From DATHXC01 sp035459965 (lineage in GTDB: Bacteria > Pseudomonadota > Gammaproteobacteria > Burkholderiales > Methylophilaceae): a stretch of 64,000 nt of DNA. Below are positions 9,112-17,568 of this stretch, piece by piece (the stretch's first letter is position 1; every line of letters starts with the position of its first letter). The position numbers were made by a program, and so were the translations under genes. The stretch covers positions 186,001 through 250,000 of the forward strand of contig DATHXC010000007.1 in assembly GCA_035459965.1 (NCBI GenBank). Direction: 5' to 3'. The notes beneath the pieces are model-generated. The model did not search any database and was not told where the DNA came from. It was given only the letters and a program-made list of their open reading frames with translations.

Positions 9112-10956
9112 TTAAGCAGGTTGGATTTCCAGTAAAGACTCATCGGGTGTCACGGTATCGCCTTTTTTGACATGTACCGCAACCACAATCCCCGATTTGG
9201 GGGCCTGTATCTCGTTTTCCATCTTCATGGCTTCAATCACCAGCACGGCATCCCCTGCATTGACCTTGTCGCCAGCCTTCACCTTAACGTCGACAATGCT
9301 GCCAGGCATTGCGGTAGTCACGCAGCCTTCATGAGATGGGCGAGGGCGTCCATTCGCTGTAGTCCCGGAATTGCTGGACTTTTTCTTATCGCCACCTTTG
9401 CCGCGTGATACTTCAACCTCGTTCAGGGTCTCCACAATCACTTCTTCGGCAATGCCATCTACTGAAACATAGAATGGGCGTTGCTCTTCTCCGCGGTGAC
9501 CGCTACCTGTGAGCTTGATGTGGAAGGTTTCGCCATGCAGTGTGACATTGAACTCATTAGGTGCAAAGCGCGCTGCAGTTGGTGATACTGCATCCTTTGC
9601 AGGCAAAGGATCAGGCTTTAAGGTGCCGGCATTGCGTTCCTGCAGGAAGGTTTTGGCGAGATCGGGGAACATGGCAAAAGTCAGCACGTCTTCTTCTGAT
9701 TTTGCCAGGCCTTCTGATTCAAGTTGCAGCTTTTCCATCTCGTTTTCAAGCAAATCTGCAGGGCGGCATTCGATCACTTCTGCGTTACCGACAGCCAGAT
9801 TTTTGATATCTGCATTAACTGGTGCAGGCGCTTTTCCGTATTGACCAACAAAGTAGTTTTTAACTTCATTGGTGATGGATTTGTAGCGTGCGCCTGTCAT
9901 TACGTTCAGTACGGCTTGCGTACCAACGATCTGCGAGGTTGGGGTAACCAATGGGGGAAAGCCAAGATCTTCGCGTACGCGGGGGATCTCTGCCAATACT
10001 TCATCCATGCGGTTAAGAGCGCCTTGCTCCTTAAGCTGATTGGACAAGTTGGAGATCATGCCCCCTGGCACTTGATTCACCAGTACACGGGTGTCTACGC
10101 CAGTGAATTCACTTTCGAACTGCCAGTATTTCTTACGTACTTCACGGAAATAGGCAGTGATTTCCTGCAAGGCATCCAGCTTGAGGCCGGTATCGAATTC
10201 AGTACCTGCAAGCGCAGCTACCATGCTCTCGGTAGTTGGGTGGCTCGCACCTTCAGAGAAGGACGAGTTACAGGTATCAATAATAGTTGCACCGTTCTCG
10301 ACGGCACGTAACAGGCTCATGCTGGCCAAACCAGAAGTGGCATGGCTATGTACGTGGATAGGCAGCTTGATTGCTGCACGGATAGCTTTTACCAGTTCAC
10401 TGGTAGTTTGCGGTGTTAGCAGGCCAGCCATATCCTTGATAGCAAGGGTATCGCAGCCCATGGTCTCAAGCTCCTTCGCCAGTGCCACAAAGTGCGGAAT
10501 ATCATGCACAGGGCTGGTGGTATAACTGATAGTGCCTTCGGCGTGCTTACCGACTTTTTTCACTGATTCAATCGAAACGCGCAGATTGCGCAAATCATTC
10601 ATGGCATCAAAGATACGGAATACATCCACGCCGGAATCAGCGGATTGTTTTACAAAAGCGCGCACCACATCATCAGAGTAGTGGCGATAGCCAAGCAGGT
10701 TCTGGCCGCGTAATAACATCTGGATACGGCTATTTGGCAGGGCTTTACGCAGTTTCTTCAGGCGCTCCCAAGGGTCTTCTTTTAGGTAGCGTACACAGGC
10801 ATCAAAAGTGGCGCCACCCCAGGCTTCTAGTGACCAGAAATCGATTGCATCCAGCTTGGGACAGATAGGCAACATGTCATCGGTGCGCATACGAGTGGCG
10901 ATCAAAGACTGATGACCATCTCTTAAAGTTAGTTCAGAAACATATACTTTTGCCAT
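9112..10956 (-). CDS. pycB: Pyruvate carboxylase subunit B (carboxyltransferase-biotin carrier, OadA-like)
   Basis: The 614-aa protein transfers CO2 from carboxybiotin to pyruvate to make oxaloacetate (or the reverse in decarboxylases). Domains in order: HMGL-like TIM barrel (ELTLRDGHQSLIATRMRT, with LEAWGGATFDACVRYL), conserved carboxylase domain, a charged linker with GGDKKKSSNSG, and a C-terminal biotinyl domain with VIEAMKMENEI, biotin-accepting Lys578. The adjacent biotin carboxylase gene and absence of membrane subunits OadB/OadG favour a two-subunit anaplerotic pyruvate carboxylase over a sodium-pumping oxaloacetate decarboxylase. Confidence 0.93.
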   Translation of the reverse strand: MAKVYVSELTLRDGHQSLIATRMRTDDMLPICPKLDAIDFWSLEAWGGATFDACVRYLKEDPWERLKKLRKALPNSRIQMLLRGQNLLGYRHYSDDVVRAFVKQSADSGVDVFRIFDAMNDLRNLRVSIESVKKVGKHAEGTISYTTSPVHDIPHFVALAKELETMGCDTLAIKDMAGLLTPQTTSELVKAIRAAIKLPIHVHSHATSGLASMSLLRAVENGATIIDTCNSSFSEGASHPTTESMVAALAGTEFDTGLKLDALQEITAYFREVRKKYWQFESEFTGVDTRVLVNQVPGGMISNLSNQLKEQGALNRMDEVLAEIPRVREDLGFPPLVTPTSQIVGTQAVLNVMTGARYKSITNEVKNYFVGQYGKAPAPVNADIKNLAVGNAEVIECRPADLLENEMEKLQLESEGLAKSEEDVLTFAMFPDLAKTFLQERNAGTLKPDPLPAKDAVSPTAARFAPNEFNVTLHGETFHIKLTGSGHRGEEQRPFYVSVDGIAEEVIVETLNEVEVSRGKGGDKKKSSNSGTTANGRPRPSHEGCVTTAMPGSIVDVKVKAGDKVNAGDAVLVIEAMKMENEIQAPKSGIVVAVHVKKGDTVTPDESLLEIQPA

Positions 10957-10999
10957 ATTTTTAATTTATCGCTTTAAGTTTAATGATGGAAGTAAATAA

Positions 11000-12418
11000 C
11001 TATATGCCTTCGTGCGCTGCAATTGCCGCCGATATGGCAGCAGCAATGAGCTCAGGCGGAAACTCGGTAGCATAGTTCACTAGTTCGGGATGTGATTCAA
11101 CAAAACTGGTGTCAAATACACCACTCCTGAAATCAGGATGCTTCAAAATTTCCTGATAGTATGGAATAGTTGTTTTCACGCCATAGACCACCATATCATT
11201 CAATGCGCGGCGGCCTCGTTCAACCACACTTTCCCAGTTCAGTGCCCATACCGTGAGCTTGGCGCACATCGAATCATAATAGGGCGGTATGACATAGCCG
11301 CTGTACATGGCGGCATCCATACGTACCCCTGGGCCGCCCGGTGCGTAATATCGAGTGATTTTACCAAAGCTGGGTAAAAAGTCATTTTTCGGGTCTTCTG
11401 CATTGATGCGGAACTCCATGGCAAAGCCACGATAATTCACGTCAGACTGCTTGTACTGTAAAGGCTTGCCATCAGCAATGCGGATTTGCTCTTGGACGAT
11501 GTCGATACCGGTGATGGATTCAGTGACCGTATGTTCCACCTGCAGGCGTGTATTCATTTCCATGAAGTAGAAGGTATTGTCTGAATCCAGCAAGAATTCG
11601 ACTGTACCTGCATTTTCATACTTGACAGCCTTGGCGGCTTTAACCGCAAGATTGCCGATGTAATCGCGTTGTGCCTTGCTAAGCTGAGGCGATGGGGCGA
11701 TTTCAATGAGCTTCTGGTTGCGACGCTGAATTGAGCAGTCGCGCTCAAACAGGTGGATCACATTGCCCTGGCTGTCGCCCAGTATTTGTACTTCTATATG
11801 GCGTGGATTGACGACGCATTTTTCAAGGAAAACTTCCGGCTTTCCGAAAGCTTTGCTGGCTTCAGAAATCACGCGGTCATAATTACCAAGCAACTCTTTT
11901 TCGTCATTACAGCGGCGAATACCACGTCCACCGCCACCATTGGTGGCTTTCAGCATGACTGGGTAACCAATTTTCTTTGCGAGCTTTACAGCCTCATCCA
12001 GATTCGCCAGATTGCCATCGCTACCTGGGGTGCAGGGGATGCCTGCCTTGACCATGGCATTGCGTGCCTGGATTTTATCGCCCATCTGGCGAATCACCTT
12101 GGCATCCGGGCCAATGAATTTGATGCCGCGACGGGAACAAATCTCGGCGAGTTCTGGGTTTTCTGACAGGAAACCATAGCCTGGATGCAAAGCATCGCAG
12201 CCAGAGGCAACAGCCAGATTCACTATATTATGTGCATTGAGATAGCCGATGACTGGATCGGAACCTATGTTGTAGGCTTCGTCAGCTTTTTTTACATGTA
12301 ATGCGTGGCGGTCTGCATCTGAGTAAATGGCGACCGATTTGATCCCCATTTCGGAACATGCGCGAACAATGCGCACGGCGATCTCACCACGGTTGGCAAC
12401 TAGAATTTTTTTTATCAC
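11000..12418 (-). CDS. pycA: Pyruvate carboxylase subunit A (biotin carboxylase, AccC-like)
   Basis: A biotin carboxylase that uses ATP and bicarbonate to carboxylate the biotin on PycB. The sequence has the N-terminal KKILVANRGEIAVRIVRAC motif, the glycine-rich ATP-grasp segment KATNGGGGRGIRRC, and EMNTRLQVEHTVTE. I place the start at the GTG at 12418-12416 (472 aa) because the family begins at (M/V)IKKILVANRGE and an AGG lies about 7 nt upstream; an in-frame TTG at 12451 would add 11 residues. It is 43 nt upstream of pycB. The paralogue AccC is very similar, but pairing with pycB decides the role. Confidence 0.9.
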   Translation of the reverse strand: MIKKILVANRGEIAVRIVRACSEMGIKSVAIYSDADRHALHVKKADEAYNIGSDPVIGYLNAHNIVNLAVASGCDALHPGYGFLSENPELAEICSRRGIKFIGPDAKVIRQMGDKIQARNAMVKAGIPCTPGSDGNLANLDEAVKLAKKIGYPVMLKATNGGGGRGIRRCNDEKELLGNYDRVISEASKAFGKPEVFLEKCVVNPRHIEVQILGDSQGNVIHLFERDCSIQRRNQKLIEIAPSPQLSKAQRDYIGNLAVKAAKAVKYENAGTVEFLLDSDNTFYFMEMNTRLQVEHTVTESITGIDIVQEQIRIADGKPLQYKQSDVNYRGFAMEFRINAEDPKNDFLPSFGKITRYYAPGGPGVRMDAAMYSGYVIPPYYDSMCAKLTVWALNWESVVERGRRALNDMVVYGVKTTIPYYQEILKHPDFRSGVFDTSFVESHPELVNYATEFPPELIAAAISAAIAAHEGI

Positions 12419-12489
12419 GCGTAGACCTGAATCGAAAGATTTGAGTGACAACGATCAACCTGAATCCAGGTATCTGATCAACCTAGGTT

Positions 12490-12518
12490 TTGACACAAAA
12501 GCGAACAAATTATATCAT
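12490..12518 (+). promoter_or_regulatory. Strong sigma70-type promoter for yceD-rpmF-fatty acid cluster
   Basis: A consensus -35 TTGACA at 12490-12495 and -10 TATCAT at 12513-12518 are separated by exactly 17 nt. A start about 7 nt downstream of the -10 falls near 12525, only a few bases before the yceD ATG at 12528, which would make the yceD mRNA almost leaderless. Confidence 0.7.
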
Positions 12519-12527
12519 GCGGCCCTT

Positions 12528-13031
12528 ATGACTGCACAGCACATCATCAACAGCATTGAGTTTGCGCGAAAAGCGCTTGAAATTCATGATACAATCGCGG
12601 TTTCGCAATTTCCACGCCTTCACGACGCTTTGTCGTCACATGAAAGCGTGCTGGATTGGCAACTGCTTGGTGATGTAAGTGAAGGTAAGCCGGTACTGCA
12701 TTTGCAAGTACGAGGTGCATTGGAATTAACCTGCCAGCGCTGTCTTGAGCCGTTAAAGTTTGATCTGAATGTTAGTTCGGATTTTATTATAGTGGCCAAT
12801 GAGGCAGCTCTTCCTCCAGAAGGGGAAGATGTTGATGAGCAAGATTATCTTGTTGCTGATGCGCAAATGCAAGTTGCTGAATTAATTGAAGATGAGGTTT
12901 TATTAGCTCTGCCTTATTCTCCCAAGCACGCGCTCAATGAGTGCGGTGCAAAAGACAGGGTAACTGAATTAAAAAAACCTAGCCCGTTTGCGGTTTTGCA
13001 GAGCCTTAAGGCTGGTAAAAACCAAAATTAA
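12528..13031 (+). CDS. yceD: YceD/DUF177 family 23S rRNA accumulation protein
   Basis: A 167-aa protein of the YceD (DUF177) family, linked in E. coli to large-subunit rRNA accumulation and almost always encoded next to rpmF. Visible features are the paired cysteines in LTCQRCLEPL, the acidic centre (EGEDVDEQDYL), VAELIEDEVLLALPYSPKH, and the C-terminal PFAVLQSLK signature. The open frame extends upstream across pycA, but the ATG at 12528 gives the family-type N-terminus (MTAQHIINSIEFARKALEIH) and lies after the promoter. No clear Shine-Dalgarno sequence precedes it. Confidence 0.9.
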   Translation: MTAQHIINSIEFARKALEIHDTIAVSQFPRLHDALSSHESVLDWQLLGDVSEGKPVLHLQVRGALELTCQRCLEPLKFDLNVSSDFIIVANEAALPPEGEDVDEQDYLVADAQMQVAELIEDEVLLALPYSPKHALNECGAKDRVTELKKPSPFAVLQSLKAGKNQN

Positions 13032-13051
13032 TAGTTTATTAGGAGTACGAC

Positions 13052-13231
13052 ATGGCTGTTCAACAAAACAAGAAGTCACCATCTAAGCGCGGTATGCACC
13101 GTTCACATGATTTTTTGACTAATCCACCTTTGGCCGTTGAGCCAACAACTGGCGAAACTCATTTGCGTCACCACATCAGCCCAAGTGGCTACTACCGTGG
13201 TCGCAAGGTGTTACCGGCAAAGGGCGAGTAA
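13052..13231 (+). CDS. rpmF: 50S ribosomal protein L32
   Basis: A 59-aa ribosomal protein, MAVQQNKKSPSKRGMHRSHD..., with the invariant KKSPSKRGMHRSHD start and the LRHHISPSGYYRGRKV end. It is preceded by a strong AGGAG 8 nt upstream. It has a role in the large ribosomal subunit and sits between yceD and plsX, a position conserved across proteobacteria. This form lacks the zinc-binding cysteine pairs found in some L32 paralogues. Confidence 0.98.
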   Translation: MAVQQNKKSPSKRGMHRSHDFLTNPPLAVEPTTGETHLRHHISPSGYYRGRKVLPAKGE

Positions 13232-13245
13232 TCAGATATTAAGGC

Positions 13246-13280
13246 AAAAGCGTCGGCATCTTGCCGGCGCTTTTCTTTAT
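13246..13280 (+). terminator. Intrinsic terminator or attenuator after rpmF
   Basis: AAAAGCGTCGGC (13246-13257) and GCCGGCGCTTTT (13263-13274) form a 12-bp stem with one G-U pair around a 5-nt loop, followed by a T-rich tract. It lies between rpmF and plsX, so it may partly uncouple the ribosomal gene from the fatty-acid genes. Confidence 0.75.
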
Positions 13281-13318
13281 TAAGCGTCAGATATTGACGT
13301 TATTTTGAGCCCCGAAAC

Positions 13319-14443
13319 TTGAGTAAAGATATCACCGTTGCTATCGATGCCATGGGCGGCGATCATGGCCCCCACGTCACCATTCCTGCTGCCCTTGCGG
13401 CGCTCAAGCAGGATAGCGAAATCAATATCGTTCTGGTTGGACTGTCTGAGGCTATTGAGGCGGAGTTAATCGCCCATAAAGCCAAGGTCAGCCCGCGCCT
13501 GCGTATTCATCACGCAGCCGAGGTGGTGACCATGGACGAATCCCCGCAAAGCGCATTGAAGAACAAAAAAGACTCTTCCATGCGTGTTGCTATCAATCTG
13601 GTCAAAAGTGGCGAGGCTAATGCTTGTGTCAGCGCCGGTAACACCGGTGCGCTGATGGCAACGGCTCGCTACGTACTGAAAACACTCCCCGGTATTGATC
13701 GCCCAGCAATTGCTGGCATGCTGCCAAGCAAAAAAGGTATGACCTATATGCTGGATCTGGGCGCCAATGCGGATTGCACTCCCGAACAATTGCTACAGTT
13801 TGCCATCATGGGCGCCATGCTGGTGTCTTGTGTTGAGCATAAAGAGCGACCAACTGTTGGTCTACTTAATATCGGCTCAGAAGATATTAAAGGTAACGAG
13901 GTAGTTAAGCAGGCTGGAGAGTTGTTGCGTGCCAGCCATCTCAACTTTTACGGCAATGTGGAAGGTGATGATATTTATAAAGGCACCACAGACCTTGTTG
14001 TTTGTGATGGTTTCGTCGGCAACGTAGCACTCAAAACTTCAGAAGGTCTGGCCCATATGATGGGTGGATTCATTAGCCAGGAATTCAAGCGTAATATCTT
14101 CACCAAACTGATGGCACTCGCTGCAATGCCGGTACTCAAGGCATTTAAGCGCAGGTTGGATCCACGTCGTTATAACGGCGCAAGTTTCTTGGGCCTGCGC
14201 GGTATCGTGGTAAAAAGCCATGGTGGTGCCGATAGCTTTGCCTTTTTACACGCAATCAAGACTGCTGCAGAAGAGTCTCGCAGTGGCGTATTGCGCCGCA
14301 TCTCCGAACAGCTGGAGATAGAGCATATCCAGCCGCAATCGCGCAAGCCAGAATTGCAAGTGCTTGAAGCAACAACGAAAGACGCCATTCATCTTGAAAA
14401 CAACGATATTGCAGCAAGCGATATGACCAAGGCTTCTGCATGA
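13319..14443 (+). CDS. plsX: Phosphate acyltransferase PlsX
   Basis: PlsX converts acyl-ACP and phosphate to acyl-phosphate for phosphatidic acid synthesis. The 374-aa protein starts at a TTG with the family's VAIDAMGGDHGP motif, followed by SALKNKKDSSM, CVSAGNTGALMA and GLRGIVVKSHGGAD. The C-terminal ~35 residues after SRKPELQ are lineage-specific. It overlaps fabH by 4 nt (ATGA), which supports coupled translation. Confidence 0.96.
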   Translation: MSKDITVAIDAMGGDHGPHVTIPAALAALKQDSEINIVLVGLSEAIEAELIAHKAKVSPRLRIHHAAEVVTMDESPQSALKNKKDSSMRVAINLVKSGEANACVSAGNTGALMATARYVLKTLPGIDRPAIAGMLPSKKGMTYMLDLGANADCTPEQLLQFAIMGAMLVSCVEHKERPTVGLLNIGSEDIKGNEVVKQAGELLRASHLNFYGNVEGDDIYKGTTDLVVCDGFVGNVALKTSEGLAHMMGGFISQEFKRNIFTKLMALAAMPVLKAFKRRLDPRRYNGASFLGLRGIVVKSHGGADSFAFLHAIKTAAEESRSGVLRRISEQLEIEHIQPQSRKPELQVLEATTKDAIHLENNDIAASDMTKASA

Positions 14444-15393
14444 TCTACTCACGTATCGCAGGTACCGGCAGTTATTTGCCGGAAAGAATACTCACCAACG
14501 CCGAACTTGAAAAAATGGTGGATACCACCGATGAGTGGATAGTGACGCGTACCGGTATCCGTGAGCGTCATATTGCTGCGGAAGGCGAGTTCACTAGTGA
14601 TCTTGCGGTTGCTGCTGCGCGTCAGGCGATCAAGGCTGCCAATATAAGCGAAGCAGATATTGATCTCATCATTGTCGCGACCACAACGCCAGATAATATT
14701 TTTCCGAGTACGGCCTGTCTGGTACAGGACAAGCTAGGTATATCACGCTGTCCTGCCTTTGATATCCAGGCAGTCTGCAGCGGGTTTGTCTATGCGTTGA
14801 CAACAGCAGATAACTTCATCAAAAGTGGTTCCACCAAATGCGCATTGGTGATTGGTGCTGAGACCATGTCGCGTATTACCGACTGGACGGATCGCGGCAA
14901 CTGTATCTTGTGGGGCGATGGTGCAGGCGCTGTCATATTAAAAGCCAGCGACGAACAGGGCATCCTGTCCACGCATTTGCATGCTGATGGTAGCTATGCC
15001 AATTTATTGCACGTTCCTTATGGCATTTCCAACCCAGAGGGTAATAAAACAATTGCCATGCAAGGTAATCCAGTATTTAAAGTGGCAGTGAACACTTTAG
15101 ATGCAATTGTCGACGAAACATTGCTGGCGAATGGCCTCGAGAAATCTGACGTTGACTGGCTGGTACCGCATCAGGCTAATATCCGCATTCTGCAATCTAC
15201 TGCTAAGAAGCTCGGTATGAGTATGGATCGCGTTGTAGTGACGGTAGATACCCATGGCAATACTTCTGCAGCCTCCATTCCCCTGGCGCTTGATGTCGCC
15301 GTACGTGATGGCCGCATCAAGCGTGGCGAGATTATCCTGATGGAAGCTTTTGGTGGCGGGTTCACCTGGGGCTCGGTACTGATGAAGTATTAA
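14440..15393 (+). CDS. fabH: 3-oxoacyl-[ACP] synthase III (FabH)
   Basis: FabH starts fatty-acid synthesis by condensing acetyl-CoA with malonyl-ACP. The 317-aa protein has the thiolase-fold catalytic triad at Cys113 (QAVCSGF), His244 (VPHQAN) and Asn274 (THGNTSA), plus the GGGFTWGS C-terminal motif. Its start overlaps the plsX stop. Length and residues fit a fully active housekeeping enzyme. Confidence 0.97.
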   Translation: MIYSRIAGTGSYLPERILTNAELEKMVDTTDEWIVTRTGIRERHIAAEGEFTSDLAVAAARQAIKAANISEADIDLIIVATTTPDNIFPSTACLVQDKLGISRCPAFDIQAVCSGFVYALTTADNFIKSGSTKCALVIGAETMSRITDWTDRGNCILWGDGAGAVILKASDEQGILSTHLHADGSYANLLHVPYGISNPEGNKTIAMQGNPVFKVAVNTLDAIVDETLLANGLEKSDVDWLVPHQANIRILQSTAKKLGMSMDRVVVTVDTHGNTSAASIPLALDVAVRDGRIKRGEIILMEAFGGGFTWGSVLMKY

Positions 15394-15428
15394 GTTTGAA
15401 ATTAAGTTACCTGAAAAAGTAAACAACC

Positions 15429-16355
15429 ATGAAATTTGCATTCTTCTTCCCCGGCCAAGGTTCTCAATCTGTTGGCATGATGCAGGGCTTAACCAGCTTT
15501 CCAATAGTCCGTGATACCTTTATTGAGGCTTCGGATATCCTTGGTGAAGACTTCTGGCATATGGCAACAGAGCCAAATGAACTGCTCAACCAAACGACTA
15601 ATACACAGCCTTTAATGCTAGCTGCAGGTGTCGCTACATGGCGGGCATGGCAGGCACAAGGTGGCGCGCAACCATCGTTAATGGCGGGACACAGTCTAGG
15701 TGAATATACCGCTTTAGTTGCTGCAGGCACACTCTCGTTTAAAGATGCGCTACCTCTGGTGCGCTATCGTGCACAGATGATGCAGAGTGCCGTGGCGGAA
15801 GGGGTAGGGGCGATGGCCGCTATTCTAGGATTGGATGATGATGCTGTACGTGCGGTTTGTATCGAAGCAGCACAAGGTCAGGTGCTCGAGGCCGTGAATC
15901 TGAACTCACCTGGTCAAGTCGTCATCGCAGGCAATAAAGAAGCGGTCGAGCGCGGTATGGAAGTGGCAAAAGCCAAAGGTGCCAAGCGCGCTATATTATT
16001 GCCTGTTAGCGTGCCTTCGCATTGCGCCTTGATGAAGCCTGCCGCTGATGAATTACGTGCCTATATAAAAGATGTTGTTTTGCATGCCAGCCAGATCCCT
16101 GTGCTACACAACGCTGATGTGCTAGCCCACGACGAAACAGACAAGATCAAGGATGCCTTGGTGCGTCAGCTTTATAGCCCGGTACGCTGGGTTGAAACTG
16201 TGCAGGCCATTTATGCACAAGGAGTTACCGCAAGTGCTGAGTGCGGTCCAGGCAAAGTGTTGGCCGGACTCACCAAACGTATCGTGGCAGAGCTGCCCTG
16301 TATTGCATTAACCAGTGCCGAGTCGATAGCAGAAGCCCAGTTGACATTGAAATAG
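15429..16355 (+). CDS. fabD: Malonyl-CoA:ACP transacylase FabD
   Basis: FabD loads malonyl groups onto ACP. The 308-aa protein starts MKFAFFFPGQGSQ, with the nucleophile Ser89 in GHSLGEY and the catalytic His198 in VPSHCALM. It sits between fabH and fabG in the standard type II fatty-acid synthase order. Confidence 0.97.
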   Translation: MKFAFFFPGQGSQSVGMMQGLTSFPIVRDTFIEASDILGEDFWHMATEPNELLNQTTNTQPLMLAAGVATWRAWQAQGGAQPSLMAGHSLGEYTALVAAGTLSFKDALPLVRYRAQMMQSAVAEGVGAMAAILGLDDDAVRAVCIEAAQGQVLEAVNLNSPGQVVIAGNKEAVERGMEVAKAKGAKRAILLPVSVPSHCALMKPAADELRAYIKDVVLHASQIPVLHNADVLAHDETDKIKDALVRQLYSPVRWVETVQAIYAQGVTASAECGPGKVLAGLTKRIVAELPCIALTSAESIAEAQLTLK

Positions 16356-16428
16356 ATTTGCCAGACTAGAGAATTTCTAGCCAGTTAAAATTAAGATTAA
16401 TTAGAAAAAGAACTTTAGGAGAGGCGAT

Positions 16429-17169
16429 ATGTTGCAAAATCAAATCGCATTAGTGACGGGTGCCAGTCGTGGTATTGGTGCCGCAATTGCGTTGGAACTC
16501 GCTAAACAGGGTGCTACAGTGATCGGAACGGCTACCTCAGCTGAGGGCGCAGAAAAAATCAGCCAGGTATTGGCGCAAGCCGGCGCAAAAGGCCTGGGTA
16601 TGGCTTTGGATGTAAATGATGCAGCTCAGGTCGAAGCCACACTGAAAGCCATCTCTGAGCAGTTTGGTGATGTCACTATCTTAGTCAACAACGCCGGGAT
16701 TACGCGTGACACCTTGCTCATGCGTATGAAAGATCAAGACTGGGATGATGTGATCTCGACCAACCTTAAGTCCGTATTTCGCATGTCGCAAGCGGTACTG
16801 CGTCCCATGATGAAAGCGCGTCAAGGCCGCATCATTAGCATTTCTTCTGTAGTGGGCCATATGGGTAATGCTGGCCAAACCAATTATGCAGCTGCAAAAG
16901 CAGGTATGTCAGGATTCACCAAATCACTAGCAAGCGAGGTGGGCAGCCGTGGCATTACTGTAAACTGTGTGGCGCCAGGTTTTATTGATACCGACATGAC
17001 GCGTGACCTGCCCGAAGAACATAGAAACAAGCTGCTGGAACGTATCCCGCTGGGACGCCTGGGCAGGGTAGAAGATATTGCTGCTGCTGTGGCTTTCCTG
17101 GCTTCTCCCAGTGCCGGCTATATAAGCGGCGAAACCATTCATGTGAATGGTGCGATGTACATGGCTTGA
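16429..17169 (+). CDS. fabG: 3-oxoacyl-[ACP] reductase FabG
   Basis: FabG is the NADPH-dependent short-chain dehydrogenase that reduces 3-oxoacyl-ACP. The 246-aa protein has the cofactor motif TGASRGIG (residues 10-17), NNAG (87-90), and the catalytic Ser140, Tyr153 and Lys157 (YAAAK). An AGGAG lies upstream of the ATG. Its position before acpP and its length match the housekeeping enzyme. Confidence 0.97.
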   Translation: MLQNQIALVTGASRGIGAAIALELAKQGATVIGTATSAEGAEKISQVLAQAGAKGLGMALDVNDAAQVEATLKAISEQFGDVTILVNNAGITRDTLLMRMKDQDWDDVISTNLKSVFRMSQAVLRPMMKARQGRIISISSVVGHMGNAGQTNYAAAKAGMSGFTKSLASEVGSRGITVNCVAPGFIDTDMTRDLPEEHRNKLLERIPLGRLGRVEDIAAAVAFLASPSAGYISGETIHVNGAMYMA

Positions 17170-17214
17170 TAGTTCAAGCTTGCTAGTTATTTGATGAAAT
17201 TGCAGTTTAGTTTT

Positions 17215-17242
17215 TTGAAATACTCAGGACTTTTGTTAGAAT
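17215..17242 (+). promoter_or_regulatory. Promoter upstream of acpP
   Basis: TTGAAA at 17215-17220 and TAGAAT at 17237-17242 are 16 nt apart, in the fabG-acpP gap. A separate promoter for acpP is expected, since acyl carrier protein is needed in great excess over the enzymes. Confidence 0.6.
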
Positions 17243-17298
17243 AGCCTGAGCTTATGAGTACACATTTTGTAAGCTACAACACTTGAAAGGGGTATTAG

Positions 17299-17535
17299 AT
17301 GTCTGACATCGAACAACGCGTTAAAAAGATTGTTACCGAACAATTAGGAGCAAATGAGGCTGACGTAAAGAATGCATCATCATTTGTAGATGATCTGGGT
17401 GCCGATTCGCTGGACACCGTAGAACTGGTTATGGCTCTTGAAGAAGAGTTTGACTGTGAGATTCCGGATGAAGAAGCCGAAAAAATCACCACCGTTCAGC
17501 AAGCGATTGACTACGTCAGCGCAAATCTTAAGTAA
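17299..17535 (+). CDS. acpP: Acyl carrier protein
   Basis: The 78-aa acidic helical protein carries growing acyl chains on a 4'-phosphopantetheine attached to Ser37 in the GADSLDTVE motif. A GGGG-rich ribosome-binding site precedes it. Sequence and place before fabF identify the primary ACP. Confidence 0.98.
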   Translation: MSDIEQRVKKIVTEQLGANEADVKNASSFVDDLGADSLDTVELVMALEEEFDCEIPDEEAEKITTVQQAIDYVSANLK

Positions 17536-17568
17536 TTCTTACATTCCATATATTCTCTTGGGGTTGCC

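Noticed and set aside
12327..12527. Longer yceD start inside pycA
   Set aside because: It would overlap pycA and lie upstream of the promoter at 12490-12518; the extra residues do not resemble the family.
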